Made by a program: the position numbers and the translations under genes
Assembly (NCBI GenBank): GCA_964019135.1
Contig: OZ025253.1
Span: 11,723,059 to 11,787,058, forward strand
Source of the DNA: Arenicola marina
Taxonomy: Eukaryota; Annelida; Polychaeta; Arenicolidae
Length of the DNA stretch: 64,000 nt
Direction of reading: 5' to 3'
Shown here: positions 22,691 through 35,350 of the stretch, in pieces
Position numbering within the stretch: position 1 is the first letter of the stretch
How the letters are laid out: every line of letters begins with the position of its first letter
Notes under the pieces: generated by a model
What the model saw: only the letters and a program-made list of their open reading frames with translations
The model's database searches: none
Told to the model about the DNA's origin: nothing

Positions 22691-23007
22691 GCCTAACCCC
22701 TTCCTTAAAGAGAAATTGCCCCTCGCAGGAGTCACTCTGAAAGGTGTTCAGTTTTACCTCTACATTCTTTTTATTTATTTAGTATTTTTTATTTAGTTCC
22801 AGTTTTCTAGCTATGTGGGCCAGTATCGGTTTTGTGTTGGATTGTGTTAAAAATATCTCGCATGTACATTTCATGTCTTTTAATTGGCTGTTCGCCGGAT
22901 GTGATTCATATGTTGCTTAATTTGTAATGAGGTTTTTCAGCTGTTTAATTTTCCCCGTGTCCCACCGCAACGGTGGGTTGGTAAATGTCTGTTTCTGTTG
23001 CGTTAAC
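22691..23007. other. spacer before the satellite
   Basis: AT-rich low-copy sequence with no gene recognised; the first diverged satellite unit begins at about 23008. Confidence 0.5.
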
Positions 23008-23139
23008 CTTGCCTTAATTTCCAGTAGCCCGGGACAGTGGTAATTATGCCTTAACTTCCAGTAGCCCGGGACTGTGGTACTTGTGCCTTAACTTCCAGTA
23101 GCCTGGGACTGTGGTAATTGTGCCTTAACTTCCAGTAAC

Positions 23140-26100
23140 CCGGGACTGGGGTAATTGTGCTTTCACTTCCAGTAACCCGGGACTGTGGTAATTGTGCCTT
23201 AACTTCCAGTAGCCTGGGACTGTGGTAATTGTGCCTTAACTTCCAGTAGCCTGGGACTGTGGTAATTGTGCCTTAACTTCCAGTAGCCTGGGACTGTGGT
23301 AATTGTGCCTTAACTTCCAGTAACACGGGACTGTGGTAATTGTGCCTTAACTTCCAGTAGCCAGGGACTGTGGTAATTTTGCCTTAACTTCCAGTAAACC
23401 GGGAATGTGGTAATTGTGCCTTAACTTCGAGTAGCCTGGGACTGTGTTAATTGTGCCTCAACTTCCAGTAACCCGGGACTGTGGTAATTGTGCCTTAACT
23501 TCCAGTAGCCAGAGACTGTGGTAATTTTGCCTTAACTTCCAGTAACCCGGGAATGTGGTAATTGTGCCTTAACTTCGAGTAGCCTGGGACTGTGGTAATT
23601 GTGCCTTAATTTCGAGTAGCCTGGGACTGTGGTAATTGTGCCTTAACTTCGAGTAGCCTGGGACTGTGGTAATCGTGCCTAAACATCCAGTAGCCTGGGA
23701 CTGTGATAATTGTGCCCTTAATTCCAGTAGCCTGGGACTGTGGTAATTGTGCCTTAACTTCCGGTAACCTGATACTGTGGTAATTGTTCCTTAACTTCCA
23801 GTAGCCTGGGACTGTGGTAATCGTGCCTTAACATCCAGTAGCCTGGGACTGTGGTAATTGTGCCCTTAATTCCAGTAGCCTGGGACTGTGGTAATTGTGC
23901 CTTAACTTCCGGTAACCTGATACTGTGGTAATTGTTCATTAACTTCCAGTAGCCTGGGACTGTGATAATTGTGTCTTCACCTCCAGTAGCCTGGGAATGT
24001 GGTAATTGTGCCCAAACTTCCAGTAACCCGGGACTGTGATAGTTGCGCCTTAACTTCCAGTAGCCTGAGACTGTAGTAATTGTGCCTTAACTTCCAGTAA
24101 CCCGGGACTGTGGTAATTGTGCCTTAACTTCGAGTAGCCTGAGACTGTGGTAATTGTGCCTTAACATCCAGTAGCCTGGGACTGTGTTAATTGTGCCTTA
24201 ACTTCCAGTAGCCTGGGACTGTGGTAGTTGTGCCTTAACTTCCCGTAGTCTGGGACTGTGGTAATTGTGCCTTAACTTCCAGTAACCCGGTACTGTGGTA
24301 ATTGTGCCTTAACATCCAGTGGCCTGGGACTGTGGTAATCGTGCCTTAACTTCCAATAGCCTGGGACTGTGGTAATCGTGCCTTAACTTCCAGTAGCCTG
24401 GGACTGTGGTAATTGCGCCCTTACTTCCAGTAGCCTGGGACTGTGGTAATTGTGCCTTAACTTCCAGTACCCTGGGACTGTGGTAGTTGTGCCTTAACAT
24501 CCAGTAGCCTGGGACTGTGCTAATTGTGCCTTAACTTCGAGTAACCCGGGACTGTGGTAATTGTGCCTTAACTTCCAGTAACCCGGGACTGTGGTAATTG
24601 TGCCTTAACTTCGAGTAGCCTAGGACTGAGGTAATTGTGCCTTAACTTCCAGTAGCCCGGGACTGTGGTAATTGTGCCTTAACTTCCAGTAGCCTGGGAC
24701 TGTGGTAATTGTGCCCTAACTTCCAGTAGCCTGGGACTGTGGTAATTGTGCCTTAACTTCCAGTAGCCTGGGACTGTGGTAATTGTGCCTTAACTTCCAG
24801 TAGCCTGGGACTGTGGTAATTGTGCCTTAACTTCCAATACCCTGGGACTGTGGTAGTTGTGCCTTAACTTCCAGTAGCCTGGGACTGTGGTAATTGTGCC
24901 TTAACTTCCAGTAGCCTGGGACTGTGGTAATTGTGCCTTAACTTCCAATACCCTGGGACTGTGGTAGTTGTACCTTAACTTCCAGTAACCTGGGACTGTG
25001 GTAATTGTGCCTTAACTTCCAGTAACCCGGGACTGGGGTAATTGTGCTTTCACTTCCAGTAACCCGGGACTCTGGTAATTGTGCCTTAACTTCCAGTAGC
25101 CTGGGACTGTGGTAATTGTGCCTTAACTTCGAGTAGCCTGGGACTGTGGTAATTGTGCCTTAACTTCTAGTAGCATGGGACTGTGTTACTTGTGCGTCAA
25201 CTTCCAGTAACACGGACTGTGGTAATTGTGCCTTAACTTCCAGTAGCCAGGGACTGTGGTAATTTTGCCTTAACTTCCAGTAAACCGGGAATGTGGTAAT
25301 TGTGCCTTAACTTCGAGTAGCCTGGGACTGTGTTAATTGTGCCTCAACTTCCAGTAACCCGGGACTGTGGTAATTGTGCCTTAACTTCCAGTAGCCAGGG
25401 ACTGTGGTAATTTTGCCTTAACTTCCAGTAACCCGGGAATGTGGTAATTGTGCCTTAACTTCGAGTAGCCTGGGACTGTGGTAATTGTGCCTTAACTTCG
25501 AGTAGCCTGGGACTGTGGTAATTGTGCCTTAACTTCGAGTAGCCTGGGACTGTGGTAATCGTGCCTAAACATCCAGTAGCCTGGGACTGTGGTAATTGTG
25601 CCCTTAATTCCAGTAGCCTGGAACTGTGGTAATTGTGCCTTAACTTCCGGTAACCTGATACTGTGGTAATTGTTCCTTAACTTCCAGTAGCCTGGGACTG
25701 TGGTAATCGTGCCTTAACATCCAGTAGCCTGGGACTGTGGTAATTGTGCCCCCAATTCCAGTAGCCTGGGACTGTGGTAATTGTGCCTTAACTTCCGGTA
25801 ACCTGATACTGTGGTAATTGTTCCTTAACTTCCAGTAGCCTGGGACTGTGATAATTGTGTCTTAACCTCCAGTAGCCTGGGACTGTGGTAATTGTGCCCA
25901 AACTTCCAGTAACCCGGGACTGTGATAGTTGCGCCTTAACTTCCAGTAGCCTGAGACTGTAGTAATTGTGCCTTAACTTCCAGTAACCCGGGACTGTGGT
26001 AATTGTGCCTTAACTTCGAGTAGCCTGAGACTGTGGTAATTGTGCCTTAACATCCAGTAGCCTGGGACTGTGTTAATTGTGCCTTAACTTCCAGTAGCCT

Positions 26101-26900
26101 GGGACTGTGGTAGTTGTGCCTTAACTTCCCGTAGTCTGGGAGTGTGGTAATTGTGCCTTAACTTCCAGTAACCCGGTACTGTGGTAATTGTGCCTTAACA
26201 TCCAGTGGCCTGGGACTGTGGTAATCGTGCCTTAACTTCCAGTAGCCTGGGACTGTGGTAATCGTGCCTTAACTTCCAGTAGCCTGGGACTGTGGTAATT
26301 GCGCCCTTACTTCCAGTAGCCTGGGACTGTGGTAATTGTGCCTTAACTTCCAGTACCCTGGGACTGTGGTAGTTGTGCCTTAACATCCAGTAGCCTGGGA
26401 CTGTGCTAATTGTGCCTTAACTTCCAGTAACCCGGGACTGTGGTAATTGTGCCTTAACTTCCAGTAACCCGGGACTGTCGTAATTGTGCCTTAACTTCGA
26501 GTAGCCTAGGACTGAGGTAATTGTGCCTTAACTTCCAGTAGCCCGGGACTGTGGTAATTGAGCCTTAACTTCCAGTATCCAGGGACTGTGGTAATTGTGC
26601 CTTAACTTCCAGTAACCCGAGACTGTGGTAATTGTGTCTTAACTTCCTGTAGCCTGGGACTGTGGTAATTGTGCATTAACTTCCAGTAGCCTGGGACTGT
26701 GGGAATTGTGCCTTAACTTCCAGTAGCCTGGGATTGTGGTAATTGTGCATTAACTACCAGTAACCCGGGACTGTGGTAATTGTGCCTTAACTTCCACTAA
26801 CCCGGGACTGTGGTAATTGTGCCTTCACTTCGAGTAGCCTGGGACTGTGGTAATTGTGCCTTAACATTCAGTAGCCTGGGACTGTGTTAATTGTGCCATA
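23140..26900. repeat. 51-unit (1887-bp) duplicated block pair in the satellite
   Basis: The marker CTTTCACTTCCAGTAACCCG occurs at about 23160 and 25047, and the frames ending at 24309 and 26195 repeat at an offset of 1886-1887 bp, i.e. 51 units. The 1-bp drift comes from the loss of a G at about 25213 (ACACGGACTG). The order of minor variants is conserved between the copies. Confidence 0.85.
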
Positions 26901-29900
26901 ACTTCCAGTAACCCGGGACTGTGATAGTTGCGCCTTAACTTCCAGTAGCCTGGGACTGTGGTAATTATGCCTTAACTTCCAGTAGCCTGGGACTGTGGTA
27001 ATTGTGCCTTAAGTTCCAATACCCTGGGACTGTGGTAATTGTGCCTTAACTTCCAGTAGCCTGGGTCAGTGTTAATTGTGCCCTAACTTCCAGTAGCCTG
27101 GGACTGTGGTAATTATGCCTTAACTTCCAGTAATCCGGGACTGTGCTAATTGTGCCTTAACTTCCAGTAGCCTGCGAATGTGGTAATTGTGTCTTAACTT
27201 CCAGTAACCTAGGAATGTGGTAATTGTGCCTTAACTTCCAGTAACCTGGGACTGTGGTAGTTGTGCCTTAACTTCCAGTAGCCTGGGACTGTGGTAATTG
27301 TGCCTAAACTTCCAGTAACCCGGGACTGGGGTAATTGTGCCTTAACTTCCAGTAACCCGGGGACTGTGGTAATTGTGCCTTAACTACCAGTAGCCTGGGA
27401 CAGTGGTAATCGTGCCTCAACTTCCAGTAGCATGGAACTGTGGTAATCGTGCCTTAACTTCCAGTAGCCTGGGACTGTGGTAATTGCGCCCTTACTTCCA
27501 GTAGCCTGGGACTGTGGTAATTGTGCCTTAACTTCCAGTAACCCGGGACTGTGGTAATTGTGCCTTAACTTCGAGTAGCCTGGGACTGTGGTAATTGTGC
27601 TTTAACTTCCAGTAGCCTGGGACTGTGGTAATTGTGCCCTTACTTCCAGTAGCCTGGGACTGTGGTAATTATGCCTTAACTTCCGGTAACCCGGGACTGT
27701 GGTAATTGTGCCTTAACTTCGAGTAGCCTGCGACTGTGTTAATTGTGCCGTAACTTCCAGTAACCCGGGACTGTGATAGTTGCACCTTAACTTCCAGTAG
27801 CCTGGGATTGTAGTAATTGTGCCTCAACTTCCAGTAACCCGGGACTGTGGCAATTGTGCCTTAACTTCCAGTAGCCTGGGACTGTGGTAATTGTGCCTTC
27901 ACATCCTCTAGCCTGGGACTGTGTTAATTGTGCCTAAACTTCCAGTAGCCTGGGACTGTGGTAGTTGTGCCTTAACTTCGAGTAGTCTGGGACTGTGGTA
28001 ATTGTATCTTAACTTCCAGTAACCCAGTACTGTGGTAATTGTACCTTAACATCCAATAGCCTGGGACTGTGGTAGTTGTGCCTTAACTTCCAGTAGTCTG
28101 GGACTGTGGTAATTGTACCTTAACTTCCAGTAACCCGGTACTGTGGTAATTGTACCTTAACTTCCAGTAGCCTGGGACTGTGGTAATTGCGCCCTTACTT
28201 CCAGTAGCCTGGGACTCTGGTAATTGTGCCTTAACTTCCAGTAACCCGGTACTGTGGTAATTGAGCCTTAGCATCCAGGAGCCTGGGACTGTGGCAATCG
28301 TGCCTTAACTTCCAGTAGCCTGCGACTGTGGTAATCGTGCCTTAACTTCCAGTAGCTTGGGACTGTGGTAATTGCGCCCTTACTTCCAGTAGCCTGGGAC
28401 TGTGGTAATTGTGCCTTAACCTCCGGTAACCTGATACTGTGGTAATTGTGCCTTAACTTCCAGTAGCCTGGGACTGTGATAATTGTGTCTTAACTTCCAG
28501 TAGCCTGGGACTGTGGTAATTGTGCCCTAACTTCCAGTAGCCTGGGAATGTGGTAATTGTGCCTTAACTTCCAGTAACCCGGGACTGGGTTAATTGTGCC
28601 TTAACTTCCAGTAACACGGGACTGTGGTAATTGTGCCTTAACTTCCAGCAACCCCGGACTGTGGTAATTGTGCCTTAACTTCGTGTAGCCTTGGACTGTG
28701 GTAATTGTGTCTTAACATCCAGTAACCCGGGACTGTGGTAATTGTGCCTTAACTTCGAGTAGTCTGGGACTGTGGTAATTGTGCCTTAACATCCAGTAGC
28801 CTGCGACTGTGGTAATTGTGCCCTAACTTCCAGGAGCCTGGGAATGTGGTAATTGTGCCTTAACTTCCAGTAGCCTGGGACTGTGGTAGTTGTGCATCAA
28901 CTTCCAGTAACCCGGGACTGTGGTAATTGTGCCTTAACTTCCAGTAACCCGGGACTGTGATAGTTGCGCCATAACTTCCAGTAGCCTGGGACTGTAGTAA
29001 TTGTGCGTTAACTTCCAGTAACCCGGGACTGGGGTAATTGTGCCTTGACATCCAGTAGCCTGGGTCTGTGTTAATTGTGCCTTAACTTCCAGTAGCCTAG
29101 GAATGTGGTAATTGTGCCTTAACTTCCAGTAACCTGGGACTGTGGTAGTTGTGCCTTAACTTTCAGTAGCCTGGGACTGTGGTAATTGTGCCTAAACTTC
29201 CAGTAACCCGGGACTGGGGTAATTGTGCCTTAACTTCCAGTAACCCGGGGACTGTGGTAATTGTGCCTTAACTACCAGTAGCCTGGGACAGTGGTAATCG
29301 TGCCTCAACTTCCAGTAGCATGGGACTGTGGTAATCGTGCCTTAACTTCCAGTAGCCTGGGACTGTGGTAATTGTGCCCTTACTTCCGGTAGCCTGGGAC
29401 TGTGGTAATTGTGCCTTAACTTCCAGTAACCCGGGACTGTGGTAATTGTGCCTTAACTTCGAGTAGCCTGGGACTGTGGTAATTGTGCCTTAACGTCCAG
29501 TAGCCTGCGACTGTGTTAAATGTGCCGTAACTTCCAGTAACCCGGGACTGTGATAGTTGCACCTTAACTTCCAGTAGCCTGGGACTGTAGTAATTGTGCC
29601 TCAACTTCCAGTAACCCGGGACTGTGGCAATTGTGCCTTAACTTCCAGTAGCCTGGGACTGTGTTAATTGTGCCTCAACTTCCAGTAACCCGGGACTGTG
29701 GTAATTGTGCCTTAACTTCCAGTAACCCGGTACTGTGGTAATTGTACCTTAACATCCAATAGCCTGGGACTGTGGTAGTTGTGCCTTAACTTCCAGCAGT
29801 CTGGGACTGTGGTAATTGTACCTTAACTTCCAGTAACCCGGTACTGTGGTAATTGTACATTAACATCCAATAGCCTGGGACTGTGGTAGTTGTGCCTTAA

Positions 29901-32900
29901 CTTCCAGCAGTCTGGGACTGTGGTAATTGTACCTTAACTTCCAGTAACCCGGTACTGTGGTAATTGTACCTTAACTTCCAGTAGCCTGGGACTGTGGTAA
30001 TTGCGCCCTTACTTCCAGTAGCCTGGGACTCTGGTAATTGTGCCTTAACTTCGTGTAACCCGGTACTGTGGTAATTGAGCCTTAGCATCCAGTAGCCTGG
30101 GACTGTGGCAATCGTGCCTTAACTTCCAGTAGCCTGCGACTGTGGTAATCGTGCCTTAACTTCCAGTAGCTTGGGACTGTGGTAATTGCGCCCTTACTTC
30201 CAGTAGCCTGGGTCTGTGGTAATTTTGCCTTAACTTCCAGTAAACCGGGAATGTGGTAATTGTGCCTTAACTTCGAGTAGCCTGGGACTGTGTTAATTGT
30301 GCCTCAACTTCCAGTAACCCGGGACTGTGGTAATTGTGCCTTAACTTCCAGTAGCATGGGACTGTGTTACTTGTGCGTCAACTTCCAGTAACACGGACTG
30401 TGGTAATTGTGCCTTAACTTCCAGTAGCCAGGGACTGTGGTAATTTTGCCTTAACTTCCAGTAAACCGGGAATGTGGTAATTGTGCCTTAACTTCGAGTA
30501 GCCTGGGACTGTGTTAATTGTGCCTCAACTTCCAGTAACCCGGGACTGTGGTAATTGTGCCTTAACTTCCAGTAGCCAGGGACTGTGGTAATTTTGCCTT
30601 AACTTCCAGTAACCCGGGAATGTGGTAATTGTGCCTTAACTTCGAGTAGCCTGGGACTGTGTTAATTGTGCCTCAACTTCCAGTAACCCGGGACTGTGGT
30701 AATTGTGCCTTAACTTCCAGTAACCCGGGACTGTGTTAATTGTGCCTCAACTTCCAGTAACCCGGGACTGTGGTAATTGTGCCTTAACTTCCAGTAACCC
30801 GGTACTGTGGTAATTGTACCTTAACATCCAATAGCCTGGGACTGTGGTAGTTGTGCCTTAACTTCCAGCAGTCTGGGACTGTGGTAATTGTACCTTAACT
30901 TCCAGTAACCCGGTACTGTGGTAATTGTACCTTAACATCCAATAGCCTGGGACTGTGGTAGTTGTGCCTTAACTTCCAGCAGTCTGGGACTGTGGTAATT
31001 GTACCTTAACTTCCAGTAACCCGGTACTGTGGTAATTGTACCTTAACTTCCAGTAGCCTGGGACTGTGGTAATTGCGCCCTTACTTCCAGTAGCCTGGGA
31101 CTCTGGTAATTGTGCCTTAACTTCGTGTAACCCGGTACTGTGGTAATTGAGCCTTAGCATCCAGTAGCCTGGGACTGTGGCAATCGTGCCTTAACTTCCA
31201 GTAGCCTGCGACTGTGGTAATCGTGCCTTAACTTCCAGTAGCTTGGGACTGTGGTAATTGCGCCCTTACTTCCAGTAGCCTGGGTCTGTGGTAATTTTGC
31301 CTTAACTTCCAGTAAACCGGGAATGTGGTAATTGTGCCTTAACTTCGAGTAGCCTGGGACTGTGTTAATTGTGCCTCAACTTCCAGTAACCCGGGACTGT
31401 GGTAATTGTGCCTTAACTTCCAGTAGCATGGGACTGTGTTACTTGTGCGTCAACTTCCAGTAACACGGACTGTGGTAATTGTGCCTTAACTTCCAGTAGC
31501 CAGGGACTGTGGTAATTTTGCCTTAACTTCCAGTAAACCGGGAATGTGGTAATTGTGCCTTAACTTCGAGTAGCCTGGGACTGTGTTAATTGTGCCTCAA
31601 CTTCCAGTAACCCGGGACTGTGGTAATTGTGCCTTAACTTCCAGTAGCCAGGGACTGTGGTAATTTTGCCTTAACTTCCAGTAACCCGGGAATGTGGTAA
31701 TTGTGCCTTAACTTCGAGTAGCCTGGGACTGTGGTAATTGTGCCTTAACTTCGAGTAGCCTGGGACTGTGGTAATTGTGCCTTAACTTCGAGTAGCCTGG
31801 GACTGTGGTAATCGTGCCTAAACATCCAGTAGCCTGGGACTGTGGTAATTTTGCCCTTAATTCCAGTAGCCTGGAACTGTGGTAATTGTGCCTTAACTTC
31901 CGGTAACCTGATACTGTGGTAATTGTTCCTTAACTTCCAGTAGCCTGGGACTGTGGTAATCGTGCCTTAACATCCAGTAGCCTGGGACTGTGGTAATTGT
32001 GCCCCCAATTCCAGTAGCCTGGGACTGTGGTAATTGTGCCTTAACTTCCGGTAACCTGATACTGTGGTAATTGTTCCTTAACTTCCAGTAGCCTGGGACT
32101 GTGATAATTGTGTCTTAACCTCCAGTAGCCTGGGACTGTGGTAATTGTGCCCAAACTTCCAGTAACCCGGGACTGTGATAGTTGCGCCTTAACTTCCAGT
32201 AGCCTGAGACTGTAGTAATTGTGCCTTAACTTCCAGTAACCCGGGACTGTGGTAATTGTGCCTTAACTTCGAGTAGCCTGAGACTGTGGTAATTGTGCCT
32301 TAACATCCAGTAGCCTGGGACTGTGTTAATTGTGCCTTAACTTCCAGTAGCCTGGGACTGTGGTAGTTGTGCCTTAACTTCCCGTAGTCTGGGAGTGTGG
32401 TAATTGTGCCTTAACTTCCAGTAACCCGGTACTGTGGTAATTGTGCCTTAACTTCCAGTACCCTGGGACTGTGGTAGTTGTGCCTTAACATCCAGTAGCC
32501 TGGGACTGTGGTAATCGTGCCTTAACTTCCAGTAGCCTGGGACTGTGGTAATTGCGCCCTTACTTCCAGTAGCCTGGGACTGTGGTAATTGTGCCTTAAC
32601 TTCCAGTACCCTGGGACTGTGGTAGCTGTGCCTTAACATCCAGTAGCCTGGGACTGTGCTAATTGTGCCTTAACTTCCAGTAACCCGGGACTGGGGTAAT
32701 TGTGCCTTGACATCCAGTAGCCTGGGACTGTGTTAATTGTGCCTTAACTTCCAGTAGCCTAGGAATGTGGTAATTGTGCCTTAACTTCCAGTAACCTGGG
32801 ACTGTGGTAGTTGTGCCTTAACTTTCAGTAGCCTGGGACTGTGGTAATTGTGCCTAAACTTCCAGTAACCCGGGACTGGGGTAATTGTGCCTTAACTTCC

Positions 32901-35350
32901 AGTAACCCGGGGACTGTGGTAATTGTGCCTTAACTACCAGTAGCCTGGGACAGTGGTAATCGTGCCTCAACTTCCAGTAGCATGGGACTGTGGTAATCGT
33001 GCCTTAACTTCCAGTAGCCTGGGACTGTGGTAATTGTGCCCTTACTTCCGGTAGCCTGGGACTGTGGTAATTGTGCCTTAACTTCCAGTAACCCGGGACT
33101 GTGGTAATTGTGCCTTAACTTCGAGTAGCCTGGGACTGTGGTAATTGTGCCTTAACGTCCAGTAGCCTGCGACTGTGTTAAATGTGCCGTAACTTCCAGT
33201 AACCCGGGACTGTGATAGTTGCACCTTAACTTCCAGTAGCCTGGGACTGTAGTAATTGTGCCTCAACTTCCAGTAACCCGGGACTGTGGCAATTGTGCCT
33301 TAACTTCCAGTAGCCTGGGACTGTGTTAATTGTGCCTCAACTTCCAGTAACCCGGGACTGTGGTAATTGTGCCTTAACTTCCAGTAACCCGGTACTGTGG
33401 TAATTGTACCTTAACATCCAATAGCCTGGGACTGTGGTAGTTGTGCCTTAACTTCCAGCAGTCTGGGACTGTGGTAATTGTACCTTAACTTCCAGTAACC
33501 CGGTACTGTGGTAATTGTACCTTAACATCCAATAGCCTGGGACTGTGGTAGTTGTGCCTTAACTTCCAGCAGTCTGGGACTGTGGTAATTGTACCTTAAC
33601 TTCCAGTAACCCGGTACTGTGGTAATTGTACCTTAACTTCCAGTAGCCTGGGACTGTGGTAATTGCGCCCTTACTTCCAGTAGCCTGGGACTCTGGTAAT
33701 TGTGCCTTAACTTCGTGTAACCCGGTACTGTGGTAATTGAGCCTTAGCATCCAGTAGCCTGGGACTGTGGCAATCGTGCCTTAACTTCCAGTAGCCTGCG
33801 ACTGTGGTAATCGTGCCTTAACTTCCAGTAGCTTGGGACTGTGGTAATTGCGCCCTTACTTCCAGTAGCCTGGGTCTGTGGTAATTTTGCCTTAACTTCC
33901 AGTAAACCGGGAATGTGGTAATTGTGCCTTAACTTCGAGTAGCCTGGGACTGTGTTAATTGTGCCTCAACTTCCAGTAACCCGGGACTGTGGTAATTGTG
34001 CCTTAACTTCCAGTAGCATGGGACTGTGTTACTTGTGCGTCAACTTCCAGTAACACGGACTGTGGTAATTGTGCCTTAACTTCCAGTAGCCAGGGACTGT
34101 GGTAATTTTGCCTTAACTTCCAGTAAACCGGGAATGTGGTAATTGTGCCTTAACTTCGAGTAGCCTGGGACTGTGTTAATTGTGCCTCAACTTCCAGTAA
34201 CCCGGGACTGTGGTAATTGTGCCTTAACTTCCAGTAGCCAGGGACTGTGGTAATTTTGCCTTAACTTCCAGTAACCCGGGAATGTGGTAATTGTGCCTTA
34301 ACTTCGAGTAGCCTGGGACTGTGGTAATTGTGCCTTAACTTCGAGTAGCCTGGGACTGTGGTAATTGTGCCTTAACTTCGAGTAGCCTGGGACTGTGGTA
34401 ATCGTGCCTAAACATCCAGTAGCCTGGGACTGTGGTAATTTTGCCCTTAATTCCAGTAGCCTGGAACTGTGGTAATTGTGCCTTAACTTCCGGTAACCTG
34501 ATACTGTGGTAATTGTTCCTTAACTTCCAGTAGCCTGGGACTGTGGTAATCGTGCCTTAACATCCAGTAGCCTGGGACTGTGGTAATTGTGCCCCCAATT
34601 CCAGTAGCCTGGGACTGTGGTAATTGTGCCTTAACTTCCGGTAACCTGATACTGTGGTAATTGTTCCTTAACTTCCAGTAGCCTGGGACTGTGATAATTG
34701 TGTCTTAACCTCCAGTAGCCTGGGACTGTGGTAATTGTGCCCAAACTTCCAGTAACCCGGGACTGTGATAGTTGCGCCTTAACTTCCAGTAGCCTGAGAC
34801 TGTAGTAATTGTGCCTTAACTTCCAGTAACCCGGGACTGTGGTAATTGTGCCTTAACTTCGAGTAGCCTGAGACTGTGGTAATTGTGCCTTAACATCCAG
34901 TAGCCTGGGACTGTGTTAATTGTGCCTTAACTTCCAGTAGCCTGGGACTGTGGTAGTTGTGCCTTAACTTCCCGTAGTCTGGGAGTGTGGTAATTGTGCC
35001 TTAACTACCAGTAACCCGGTACTGTGGTAATTGTGCCTTAACATCCAGTGGCCTGGGACTGTGGTAATCGTGCCTTAACTTCCAGTAGCCTGGGACTGTG
35101 GTAATCGTGCCTTAACTTCCAGTAGCCTGGGACTGTGGTAATTGCGCCCTTACTTCCAGTAGCCTGGGACTGTGGTAATTGTGCCTTAACTTCCAGTACC
35201 CTGGGACTGTGGTAGTTGTGCCTTAACATCCAGTAGCCTGGGACTGTGCTAATTGTGCCTTAACTTCCAATAACCCGGGACTGTGGTAATTGTGCCTTAA
35301 CTTCCAGTAACCCGGGACTGTCGTAATTGTGCCTTAACTTCGAGTAGCCT
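25200..35350. repeat. satellite block family copied at 25.2, 30.4, 31.45 and 34.05 kb
   Basis: The rare variant TAACACGGACTGTGG (one G short) is found at 25208, 30389, 31461 and 34051. It is followed by the same order of neighbouring variants (AGCCAGGG, then AAACCGGGAATG, then TTCGAGTAG). Offsets between later copies are 1072 (29 units less 1 bp) and 2590 bp (exactly 70 units). Another marker, GTAGCCTAGGACTGAGG, is shared at 26501, 35344 and 36010 (offsets 8843 and 666, i.e. 239 and 18 units). Confidence 0.83.
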